Below are positions 6,377-12,971 of a DNA stretch of 12,971 nucleotides, piece after piece. Position 1 is the first letter of the stretch; each line of letters starts with the position of its first letter. The notes beneath the pieces are model-generated. The model did no database searches, was not told where the DNA came from, and saw only the letters and a program-made list of their open reading frames with translations. The stretch comes from CAXQRU01 sp964226685 (GTDB lineage: Bacteria; Pseudomonadota; Gammaproteobacteria; Pseudomonadales; Cellvibrionaceae). The DNA is taken from positions 1-12,971 of the forward strand of contig CAXQRU010000175.1 in assembly GCA_964226685.1 (NCBI GenBank), written 5' to 3'. The translations under genes and the position numbers were made by a program.

Positions 6377-6558
6377 TCCATAGCACCCATTAAAAAAGGA
6401 GCCACATGGCTCCTTTTTGATCTAACCTCCGCAACCACAGCCACACCCGCAACCTGCTGAGCCAGGTCACTCATCTCTCCTGATTGATAAGATGCCAATA
6501 ACTCCTCCGTGGATTTTTGATCAAACTTTGCTTTTAGTGATTCGTAGCTAACCTTCAT
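6373..6558 (-). CDS. Small protein of unknown function, apparently frameshifted near its C-terminus
   Basis: As read, this is a 61-residue protein beginning MKVSYESLKAKF. The start is supported by AAGGA seven bases upstream of ATG 6558. The first 33 or so residues (KSTEELLASYQSGEMSDLA) look like a short helical domain. The remainder is odd: it runs through the terminator hairpin and overlaps the 3' end of the FKBP gene. In another frame of the same strand, 6425-6454 encodes a strict Gly-Cys alternation (GCGCGCGCGG) followed by TAG at 6422-6424, just before the terminator. Varied synonymous codons for Gly and Cys argue that this tail is the real C-terminus, giving a protein of about 45 residues after a one-base loss, a sequencing error or a programmed shift. 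The promoter region is shared with the nuclease operon. Confidence 0.55.
   Translation of the reverse strand: MKVSYESLKAKFDQKSTEELLASYQSGEMSDLAQQVAGVAVVAEVRSKRSHVAPFLMGAMD
6393..6418. terminator. Strong bidirectional rho-independent terminator
   Basis: GGAGCC (6398-6403) and GGCTCC (6408-6413) form a perfect stem around loop ACAT, flanked by five A bases on the left and five T bases on the right, so it can terminate in both directions. It lies 16 bases after the FKBP stop. For the opposing small gene it falls inside the annotated frame but just beyond the stop of the alternative Gly-Cys frame. Confidence 0.9.
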
Positions 6559-6588
6559 TCTCCATTCCTTCTTGCTAAAAAACAATCA

Positions 6589-6618
6589 ATTATACTCACT
6601 CGTATACAGCGATGACCA
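6589..6618 (-). promoter_or_regulatory. Promoter of the small Gly-Cys gene
   Basis: On the minus strand a perfect TATAAT (6594-6589) is preceded, 18 bases upstream, by TGGTCA (6618-6613), a four-of-six match to TTGACA. It lies 31-36 bases before the ATG at 6558. It overlaps the oppositely directed -10 of the nuclease operon, so the two promoters probably compete for polymerase. Confidence 0.5.
6591..6596 (+). promoter_or_regulatory. Candidate -10 of the AddAB-like operon
   Basis: TATACT matches TATAAT at five of six positions and would place the transcript start near 6603, giving a leader of about 35 bases. The -35 region (around 6568-6574) is poor. The LexA box lies just downstream of the predicted start, where a bound repressor would block transcription. 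A second, weaker possibility is a -10 within the LexA box itself, which would give a leaderless mRNA. Confidence 0.4.
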
Positions 6619-6641
6619 TCTGTATTAATATACAGCGATGA
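6612..6641 (+). CDS. Putative 9-codon leader ORF overlapping the nuclease start (ATGA)
   Basis: The frame ATG at 6612 to TGA at 6639-6641 encodes MTICINIQR. The TGA overlaps the ATG of the nuclease gene as ATGA, the classic arrangement for translational coupling. The leader ATG lies in the first copy, and the nuclease ATG in the second copy, of a 15-base direct repeat (6603-6617 and 6629-6643). Neither start has a recognisable Shine-Dalgarno sequence. It may be a by-product of the duplication and need not be translated. Confidence 0.25.
   Translation: MTICINIQR
6620..6635. promoter_or_regulatory. LexA (SOS) box of the AddAB-like operon
   Basis: CTGTATTAATATACAG is a perfect CTGT-N8-ACAG site and matches the E. 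coli LexA core CTGTATATATATACAG at 14 of 16 positions. It lies two bases before the start codon of the nuclease gene and downstream of its candidate -10. Known LexA boxes of Gammaproteobacteria have this form and control DNA-repair genes, so the location and gene function agree. LexA itself is not in the window. Confidence 0.75.
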
Positions 6642-9328
6642 CCGACACGCTCACTAGCACACACAATTCAACCACGCCTCTGCTATCACTGTTCAACCGC
6701 CTGGACAGTGATACGCTGGTGTTGACGCCCAATAAGCGCTTGAGCCGATTCGTCACCGCCCAATTTGATCAATTCCAAGCCCAAAAGGGTCTGAGCGCCT
6801 GGGTCAGCGCACCTTGTCAGTCCTTTTCGGGCTGGATACTAACGCTGTGGCAACACTGGCTGCTTGAGGCTCAGGAACCTCAGCCTCAGCGACTGAATAC
6901 TGAGCAAGAACGACTAATATGGCACGATATCATACAAAATGACGATCAGATAGAACTGTTTAACTCAGAAGCCACCGCCGCCAAGGCGATGGAGGCCTGG
7001 CACAACTTGATTAACTGGCAACAAGACCCCTGCCAAAGCAGCCAGCAATCACCCTATGGCGGGTGGGCACAAGCCTTTGCTGATTGGTGCCTTGAGCACC
7101 AATTTATCGATATGGCCAGCCTTCAGCAACGCATTGTCCAACTCGTGACTAGCGGCCAGATCCCGCTTCCCAAAAAACTGCTTTGGCTGGCGTTTGATGA
7201 TATCAACCCGCTCATGCAGGCCTTAATCACCAACCTGAAAGCGGCAGGCTGCCAATGCGAGATGATCGATACCAGGATAGATGGCAGCCACGTGCAGGTC
7301 ACACAAGCCACCTCCATTGATGAGGAAATATCAGCCGCTGCCCGCTGGGCCGCCCAGATCGTTGAACAACAACCACAAGCTCAGGTAGGCATCGTCATCC
7401 CCTCATTGGCTCGAGATCGAACCAAGGTCGAGCGTCTATTTAATGAGGTCTTTGAGCCTCAAGCCCTGCTGCCAGACCAACCGCGACACGCTCCAGGCTT
7501 TAACGTCTCCGCCGCCGAACCGCTGGCCAGCGCCCCTATGATTGCAGCGGCTCTCGCTGCTTTAAAGCTGAATTTTTCGAAAATTGCCATTGAGGATATT
7601 AGCCACTGCATCAACTCACCCTTTTTGGGTGATATGGGTGAGCTGCCGGCGCGCGCTCGATGCGCTCAAGAATTAAGTGCACACAACCTTCGCTGCCGAC
7701 TGCCCCAAGTCATCGCGGGCCTACATGAGGAGGGCGCTGAACGATTTGCCGAGAGCGTGCAAGACCTGGTAAAGACCATCAGTATGCGCCAAACCGCCAA
7801 CCGCCCCAGTGCTTGGATGGCGTTCTTTTGCGAGCAACTGAGCTGTCTAGGCTGGCCAGGCTCACGCCCACTGGATACCTTTGAATACCAGCAGCTCAAT
7901 AGCTGGCACGAGGTGCTCGATATCTTTGCGGGCCTCGATTACATTAAGCCTCGTATAGAGTTAACCGAAGCCATTCGCATTCTTGGCCAGCTCGCGCACC
8001 AGCATTTGTTTCAGGCACAAACCCGCAGCTCATCCGTGCAACTCTTGGGAACGCTGGAGGCGGCCGGTTTGCACTTTGATTATCTCTGGGTCATGGGGAT
8101 GGATGATCGCACCTGGCCACCGGCTCCAAACCCAAACCCATTGATCGATCTTCAATTGCAACGACGCTTGGCCATGCCAAGATCCAGCGCCGACAAAGAG
8201 CTGGCTCTGGCCAAACAGTTAACTCAGCGCTTTCAACGTGCAGCGCCTGAGGTGATATTCAGCTATGCCTTATTTGACCAAGACCAAAGCTTATCGGTCA
8301 GCCAACTGATCGAGCATTTACCGAAAATGCCATTGGAGCAGATCCACAAAGCCGAGATCACCACTTACGATGGTTTGATATTTGCCGAGCGAATGCTGGA
8401 TACCTTCAGCGATGCCTGCGGCCCCTATGTGCAAGAGCCGAGCCTCATTAAAGGCGGCACACAAATTCTGAAGGATCAAGCAAGCTGCCCTTTTAAAGCC
8501 TTTGCCACACACCGGCTAAAAGCTAAAGCCAGCGAGCCTGCGCAAGAAGGTTTGTCGCCGGCTGAGCGCGGAAGCTTACTGCATAATGTACTCTCACGCT
8601 TATGGCACCGCTTGCGCAATCAAGCCACTTTATTGTCATTGAGCCCAGAGCAGCTCAGCCAACAAATCGACAACAGCATTCGCGCTGAGATCAAACGCCT
8701 GCCAAAATCCGAGCCTCTTGGCGAGCGCTTTACCAACTTGGAGCGAGAGCGTTTAAAAGCTCTGATCCTGCAATGGCTTGAACTCGAAAAACAGCGGCAA
8801 CCTTTTGAAGTCGCCCACAACGAAACCAAGCGCTCGTTAACCTTAAATAAATTGCCTATTCGCATTCGCTATGATCGCGTCGACCGCCTAGCGGATGGCC
8901 GCTTATTTATTATTGATTATAAAACCGGGCAGCTCGATATTCGCCAATGGGCCGGCGACCGACCCGATGAGCCTCAAGTGCCGCTCTATTGCATAGCCAA
9001 TGAGAGCGATGTCAGCGGCGCGGCTTTCGGTCAAATTCATGTCGAGCAAGTTGCTATTAAAGGCTTGGCCGATGACGCCGAGATTGCGCCCGGCCTGCTC
9101 GAGCCCGATCAAGTTCGCTCTCTGGATTTACCCGACAACTGGCCCGATTTAATTCAGCACTGGCGTGCGCAGCTAACATCCTTGGCCAAAGAATTTATGG
9201 CAGGACAAGCTGAAGTGAAACCCAAAAATCCTAGCGCTTGCCAATACTGTTCGCTCCACAGTTTGTGTCGAATCAAAGAGTATGTGCAAGAGCCCGATGA
9301 TGATGAGGTGCCTAATGAGACCGAATGA
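6638..9328 (+). CDS. AddB-like PD-(D/E)XK nuclease subunit, probable DNA repair protein
   Basis: This 896-residue protein matches the family of about 900 residues described as probable DNA repair proteins related to AddB. The N-terminal helicase-like part begins LVLTPNKRLSRF but has no Walker A (GxGKT) motif, so it is probably a structural, RecC-like scaffold. The C-terminal RecB-type nuclease retains His649 (in SLLHNVL), Asp746 (YDRVDR) and Asp760-Tyr761-Lys762 (IIDYKTG), followed by a PQVPLY motif. Four cysteines, Cys617 (in SCPFKAF) and Cys868, Cys871 and Cys877 (CQYCSLHSLC), fit the 4Fe-4S staple of AddB nucleases. It overlaps the next gene by 14 bases, implying translational coupling and a stoichiometric complex. 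Transcription is probably LexA-controlled. No Shine-Dalgarno is seen before the ATG, which is unusual; the next in-frame Met is much too far downstream. Confidence 0.9.
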   Translation: MTDTLTSTHNSTTPLLSLFNRLDSDTLVLTPNKRLSRFVTAQFDQFQAQKGLSAWVSAPCQSFSGWILTLWQHWLLEAQEPQPQRLNTEQERLIWHDIIQNDDQIELFNSEATAAKAMEAWHNLINWQQDPCQSSQQSPYGGWAQAFADWCLEHQFIDMASLQQRIVQLVTSGQIPLPKKLLWLAFDDINPLMQALITNLKAAGCQCEMIDTRIDGSHVQVTQATSIDEEISAAARWAAQIVEQQPQAQVGIVIPSLARDRTKVERLFNEVFEPQALLPDQPRHAPGFNVSAAEPLASAPMIAAALAALKLNFSKIAIEDISHCINSPFLGDMGELPARARCAQELSAHNLRCRLPQVIAGLHEEGAERFAESVQDLVKTISMRQTANRPSAWMAFFCEQLSCLGWPGSRPLDTFEYQQLNSWHEVLDIFAGLDYIKPRIELTEAIRILGQLAHQHLFQAQTRSSSVQLLGTLEAAGLHFDYLWVMGMDDRTWPPAPNPNPLIDLQLQRRLAMPRSSADKELALAKQLTQRFQRAAPEVIFSYALFDQDQSLSVSQLIEHLPKMPLEQIHKAEITTYDGLIFAERMLDTFSDACGPYVQEPSLIKGGTQILKDQASCPFKAFATHRLKAKASEPAQEGLSPAERGSLLHNVLSRLWHRLRNQATLLSLSPEQLSQQIDNSIRAEIKRLPKSEPLGERFTNLERERLKALILQWLELEKQRQPFEVAHNETKRSLTLNKLPIRIRYDRVDRLADGRLFIIDYKTGQLDIRQWAGDRPDEPQVPLYCIANESDVSGAAFGQIHVEQVAIKGLADDAEIAPGLLEPDQVRSLDLPDNWPDLIQHWRAQLTSLAKEFMAGQAEVKPKNPSACQYCSLHSLCRIKEYVQEPDDDEVPNETE

Positions 9329-12300
9329 TTATCTTGAACGGCAAGCGGCCTTAAGCCCGACCGAATCGATTATTTGCGAAGCACCCGCTGGTAGTGGCAA
9401 GACCGAACTATTGACTCAGCGCTTTTTAACGCTGCTCGCGCGTGTAGAGCAACCCGAGTCGATCATCGCGATTACGTTCACACGCAAAGCCGCTGGTGAA
9501 ATGCGCCAGCGGATTCTTGCGGCATTAAAAGCAGGCCTTGCAAACGATGAACCAAAGAGCGAACACGAGCGGCTCACCAGAAGCTTGGCCAGGCAAGCCT
9601 TAAACACCGACCGCGAGCACCAATGGCAATTAATGGATAACCCAAACCGCTTGCGCATCATTACCTTTGATAGCCTATCGGCCTCGCTGGCTAATCATTT
9701 GCCATTTCACTCGTCTTTTTCCTCGCCGCCATCCATTAGTGAACAACCAGAAAATGATTATCGGCAAGCGGCCAATGCTTTATTATCAACTTTAGAGCAA
9801 TCGGTGCCCTGGGCGGATGCCATTGAACAATTGCTCAGACAATTTGATAACAACCGGCAAAAACTCGAACGCCTATTGGCCGACATGCTAGCCCGTCGCG
9901 AGCTGTGGTTAAACTTATTAGGCATTGGCCAAGAGCAAGAAGTGATTGAACAACTGCAGCACAATTTGCAGCAAGTGCGCCGAGATGCCATTGAAAAAGT
10001 CAAGCAATGTCTCTCGTTTGAACAAGGAAGGCAATTGGTTGAACTCTCTGCGTTTGCCGCCAGTAATCTCCGGCGTGCCGGCCGTGTGCAATCACCCATT
10101 GTGCAGTGCCTGGATATCGATTTGCGCAGCGCCGATTTACCCGAGAGCGACGAGCAAGGTGTGGCGGCATGGCAAGGCATTGTCGCTTTACTGCTGACTT
10201 ACTCGAATCAATGGCGCCGCTCGCTCGATCGGCGCATCGGTTTTCCTACTGGCGAAACCAGTTTGGAAAAAAGTTTATGCAAACAAAAGAAACAAACCTG
10301 CCTGCGCTTGATCGAGACGCTGAAAGAAAATGCAGAACTGCGCTCGGCGCTGATGGATATTCGCTACTTACCGGCGACCCAATTTAGCCAAAGCCAGCGA
10401 CAATTATTATTAGCGCTCACCAAATTGTTACCGGTACTCAGCGCTTATTTGAGCTTGACCTTTAAAGAGCGCAACCACGTCGACTTCAACGAAATCAGTA
10501 TTAAAGCGCTGATGGCTCTGGGATCATTGGAAAGCGTTTCAGAGCTTAGTCTGAAACTGGATTATCAAATTCAGCATTTATTAGTGGACGAATTCCAAGA
10601 CACTTCGCCCGCACAAATGACGCTACTGAACCGATTAACCGAAGGCTGGCAAGCGGATGATGGCCGAACGCTCTTCTGTGTGGGCGATGCCATGCAATCC
10701 ATTTATAGTTTCCGTGGAGCGGAAGTGGGCTTATTCATTCATGCACTCGAAGCCGGACTAGGCCCGCACTTGCCGTTAAAACCGATTCGTTTAACGACGA
10801 ACTTTCGCTCCCAAGCGGGGATTATCGAGTGGGTTAATAAAATTTTTCAACAGGCTTTCCCATCACAAAGTAATATTTCCGATGGTGCCGTCAAATACAG
10901 CCCATCGACGGCGCTACACGATAAACTACCCGGGCGCGCGGTATGGGCACATGGCTTTGGATCAGACACCAGCCGCTTTGATGAAGCGCGAACGGTGCTT
11001 GGCATTATCCGAAAAACCAAAATGGATCATCCAGAGCATAGCATCGCGATTTTAGTCAGAAACCGAAATCATGCCTCTCACATTCTACCGCTGTTAAAAG
11101 AAGCTGGCATTCGTTATCGAGCGGTTGATCTGGAACCACTGAAGGATAAAAGTGTGATCCAAGATTTAATGGCGCTCACACTGGCGCTCTCTTATCCCGC
11201 TGACCGTATCTCATGGCTCTCAATTTTACGAGCACCTTGGTGCGGCTTGAGCCTAGTCGATTTGGAAGCGATTGCCAATGCCAGTGACAAAACGATTATT
11301 GAACAACTGCAGTCAGTCTTTGATGCTCAACACACCGCATTATTAGAAAAAATTACTCGTCAAGGGCAAGCGGATTTTTTTACCACGGAAACCACAAACA
11401 ATAATAGTCGCCTGTTAACGCCCGATGGACAAGCCCGACTAGAGCGCGTCATGCCGATACTGTTAACGGCCTTTGCCAATCAAAAACGTAAACCCTTAAG
11501 GCAGTGGATTGAAGGCACTTGGTTGATGTTAGGTGGACCTGCCTGCTCACAATCGTTAGAAGATCAACAAAATGCTCAGTTATTTTTTAATTTATTGGAA
11601 CAACTCGATACTCAAGGCAGCCTAAGCAATCGCGATGCACTGACGCAGGGCGTCGAGCGTTTATTTGCGGTCAGTGATCCATTAGCTGATGGCTCCTTAA
11701 GTATCATGACCATCCATAAAGCCAAGGGCTTAGAATTTGATACTGTGATTGTGCCCTCGCTGCAACGCGCACCCAGAAGACCCGACCCAGAATTATTACG
11801 CTGGCGGCAGTTTGTGGACAGCCATGGCGACACTCGCTTAATCATGGCACCCGTCACTGCCAGCGGCCAAAAAAGAGACCCAATTTATCAACACTTAGTG
11901 GAGCAAGAAAAGAAACGGCAACTGGCCGAAAACTGTCGCTTGTTGTACGTTGCCTGCACTCGAGCGAAAGCACAACTGCATTTGCTCGCCGAGGTCAAAG
12001 TCAATCAAGATCAATCGGTTCAATTGAGAGCGCCCGCTAAAGCCTCCCTCCTGCACTGCATTTGGGACTCATTACAAACTCGTATTCGAGTTAATCTAAA
12101 AGAAAATACTGAGGCCTCCCGCTCAAGAGAGCATAAACCCAAATATTTACAGCGGTTAACTCGCAACTGGCAACTGCCTGCGCTACCAGAAGGGCATCTG
12201 CTCGACCAATACATTCCCTACTACCAACACAATAACGAGCAAAGCGATACACTTGTAATCAGCCCTGATATTTCCTATGAGCGGCATGTCGGCACCCTCG

Positions 12301-12797
12301 TGCATCAAGTATTACAACAAATAGCAAAGACCGGACTTAGCCAATGGAGCGAGGATAAAATTCAGCGCGAGCGTTTTCGCTGGCAAATGATTTTACAGTC
12401 ATTAGGCGTGCAAAAAACTCACCTCAATGAGGCCACCAGCGATACCGTTACCATTATTCATAAAATCATTCATGATCCGAACATTATTTGGATGCTGGGT
12501 GAGCACCCCATCAAAAAAACGGAATATCCCGTAACGCTAAAAACCCATCAAGGTTATCAAGCGCTAGCGATTGATTTATTGATTCACGATGGCACCACGG
12601 GCTGGGTCATTGATTACAAAACCAGCCAACCGAAAACCGAATCCATTGAAGAGTTTATTGAGACGGAAAAACAACGCTACCAAAAAACAATGAACCTTTA
12701 TAGAAAGGCCGCTCAGCAACTGCACCCAGGCCCCATTAAAACGGCTCTGTATTTTCCACTCATTGGCGCTTGGGGAATATATGGAACCTCTGAGTGA
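9315..12797 (+). CDS. AddA-like UvrD-family helicase with RecB-type nuclease domain
   Basis: This 1160-residue protein is the probable motor and second nuclease of an AddAB-type complex that unwinds and resects double-strand ends for RecA. Superfamily 1 helicase motifs are complete: Walker A APAGSGKT (Lys29), Ia (ITFTRKAAGEM, 53-63), II DEFQD (425-429), III GDAMQSIYSFRGA (457-469), IV TTNFRS (494-499), V TIHKAKGLEFD (799-809) and VI YVACTRAK (878-885, Arg883). The C-terminal nuclease has His997, Asp1087 and Asp1100-Tyr1101-Lys1102. The usual Gln of the final QL-(x)n-Y motif is Thr1125 here. ATG 9315 is chosen because GAGG lies six bases upstream; in-frame GTG at 9282 lies deeper in the upstream gene. 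It could also be called a RecB-like exonuclease, but the AddB-like neighbour favours AddA. Confidence 0.93.
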   Translation: MRPNDYLERQAALSPTESIICEAPAGSGKTELLTQRFLTLLARVEQPESIIAITFTRKAAGEMRQRILAALKAGLANDEPKSEHERLTRSLARQALNTDREHQWQLMDNPNRLRIITFDSLSASLANHLPFHSSFSSPPSISEQPENDYRQAANALLSTLEQSVPWADAIEQLLRQFDNNRQKLERLLADMLARRELWLNLLGIGQEQEVIEQLQHNLQQVRRDAIEKVKQCLSFEQGRQLVELSAFAASNLRRAGRVQSPIVQCLDIDLRSADLPESDEQGVAAWQGIVALLLTYSNQWRRSLDRRIGFPTGETSLEKSLCKQKKQTCLRLIETLKENAELRSALMDIRYLPATQFSQSQRQLLLALTKLLPVLSAYLSLTFKERNHVDFNEISIKALMALGSLESVSELSLKLDYQIQHLLVDEFQDTSPAQMTLLNRLTEGWQADDGRTLFCVGDAMQSIYSFRGAEVGLFIHALEAGLGPHLPLKPIRLTTNFRSQAGIIEWVNKIFQQAFPSQSNISDGAVKYSPSTALHDKLPGRAVWAHGFGSDTSRFDEARTVLGIIRKTKMDHPEHSIAILVRNRNHASHILPLLKEAGIRYRAVDLEPLKDKSVIQDLMALTLALSYPADRISWLSILRAPWCGLSLVDLEAIANASDKTIIEQLQSVFDAQHTALLEKITRQGQADFFTTETTNNNSRLLTPDGQARLERVMPILLTAFANQKRKPLRQWIEGTWLMLGGPACSQSLEDQQNAQLFFNLLEQLDTQGSLSNRDALTQGVERLFAVSDPLADGSLSIMTIHKAKGLEFDTVIVPSLQRAPRRPDPELLRWRQFVDSHGDTRLIMAPVTASGQKRDPIYQHLVEQEKKRQLAENCRLLYVACTRAKAQLHLLAEVKVNQDQSVQLRAPAKASLLHCIWDSLQTRIRVNLKENTEASRSREHKPKYLQRLTRNWQLPALPEGHLLDQYIPYYQHNNEQSDTLVISPDISYERHVGTLVHQVLQQIAKTGLSQWSEDKIQRERFRWQMILQSLGVQKTHLNEATSDTVTIIHKIIHDPNIIWMLGEHPIKKTEYPVTLKTHQGYQALAIDLLIHDGTTGWVIDYKTSQPKTESIEEFIETEKQRYQKTMNLYRKAAQQLHPGPIKTALYFPLIGAWGIYGTSE

Positions 12798-12837
12798 GAA
12801 AATTTCACAAAAACCTCACAATGTACGACTGCGAAGT

Positions 12838-12867
12838 TTGGTATAGTCACAAATTCTGATGGATAAA
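12838..12867 (+). promoter_or_regulatory. Possible promoter of the exported-protein gene
   Basis: TTGGTA (12838-12843) and GATAAA (12862-12867), 18 bases apart, form a weak sigma-70-like pair ahead of the ATG at 12881. The spacing to the start is short. TATAGT at 12842-12847 is an alternative -10 without a good -35. No clear terminator for the preceding operon is seen in 12798-12880. Confidence 0.25.
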
Positions 12868-12880
12868 TAAGAGTCTCAAC

Positions 12881-12971
12881 ATGAAACAATTTTTATTACT
12901 GTCCTTTCTAGTATTATTCAATATGGCTTATTCAGACGCTCAAAAATGTAAAGATCTGAAGAGCGTCGTGT
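12881..12971 (+). CDS. Exported protein of unknown function, 3' end outside window
   Basis: Only the first 30 codons are present. They read as a classical signal peptide: MKQ, a hydrophobic stretch (FLLLSFLVLF), then a likely cleavage near Ala16-Tyr17-Ser18 or just after Asp19-Ala20, followed by a mature start QKCKDLK with one cysteine. A weak AAGAG lies seven bases before the ATG. It is preceded by an 83-base gap and its own possible promoter, so it need not belong to the nuclease operon. The family cannot be named from so little sequence. Confidence 0.6.
   Translation, partial: MKQFLLLSFLVLFNMAYSDAQKCKDLKSVV

Larger units (their letters stand above)
6603..6643 (+). repeat. 15-base direct repeat at the nuclease operon start
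   Basis: TATACAGCGATGACC occurs perfectly at 6603-6617 and 6629-6643, 26 bases apart. Each copy holds an ATG and one ACAG half of a LexA-type site. A CTGTAT (6620-6625) between them can pair with the ATACAG in either copy (6604-6609 or 6630-6635), so two mutually exclusive hairpins are possible in the mRNA leader. Confidence 0.6.

Noticed and set aside
6042..6386. 114-codon minus-strand ORF opposite the FKBP domain
   Set aside because: It is antisense to a strongly conserved isomerase domain, and its composition (Arg, Gln and Trp rich) is typical of a shadow frame.
6422..6469. Programmed -1 frameshifting as the explanation for the Gly-Cys tail
   Set aside because: No X-XXY-YYZ slippery heptamer is visible in the window where the shift must occur, so a one-base loss or sequencing error is more likely; not fully excluded.
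12794..12819. Hairpin GTGAG/CTCAC after the nuclease operon as a terminator
   Set aside because: Only a five-pair stem with a 16-base loop and no following T-run; too weak to call.

Overview
The window looks like chromosomal DNA of a Gammaproteobacterium with mid-range GC, probably marine or environmental and somewhere near the Pseudomonadales, Cellvibrionales or Oceanospirillales. The evidence is a tightly packed hemF-aroE pair (an order also known from Pseudomonas), a secreted Mip/FkpA-type FKBP lipoprotein, a receiver-TPR response regulator and an AddAB-like recombination nuclease operon of the kind found in many Gammaproteobacteria. No tRNA, rRNA, CRISPR array or intact insertion sequence is visible, and no gene-free stretch exceeds about 200 bases.

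Layout: 1-151 is gene-free and carries a hairpin and two near-identical 16-base repeats, possibly a mobile-element scar. 152-832 (-) encodes an unknown secreted Cys-rich protein. 1004-2721 (+) is hemF-aroE. Converging on it are a TTG-initiated receiver-TPR response regulator (2726-4387, -) and, upstream of that, an unknown coiled-coil protein (4580-5152, -). Divergent from the latter is an FKBP peptidyl-prolyl isomerase lipoprotein (5354-6376, +), ending at a strong bidirectional terminator. A small gene (6373-6558, -) faces it and appears to be frameshifted: another frame encodes a strict Gly-Cys alternating tail that stops just before the terminator.

6638-12797 (+) is an overlapping two-gene operon: an AddB-like nuclease with four apparent Fe-S cysteines, and an AddA-like UvrD/RecB-type helicase-nuclease. 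They probably form a heterodimeric helicase-nuclease that processes DNA double-strand ends. An almost ideal LexA (SOS) box, CTGTATTAATATACAG, lies two bases before the first start codon, within a short leader that also holds a 9-codon ORF overlapping that start as ATGA. The window ends inside a short exported protein (12881 onward).

The observations most worth checking are the apparent SOS control of the AddAB-like operon with its compact leader, and the frameshifted Gly-Cys tail gene that shares its promoter region. The other genes are ordinary housekeeping or unknown genes.
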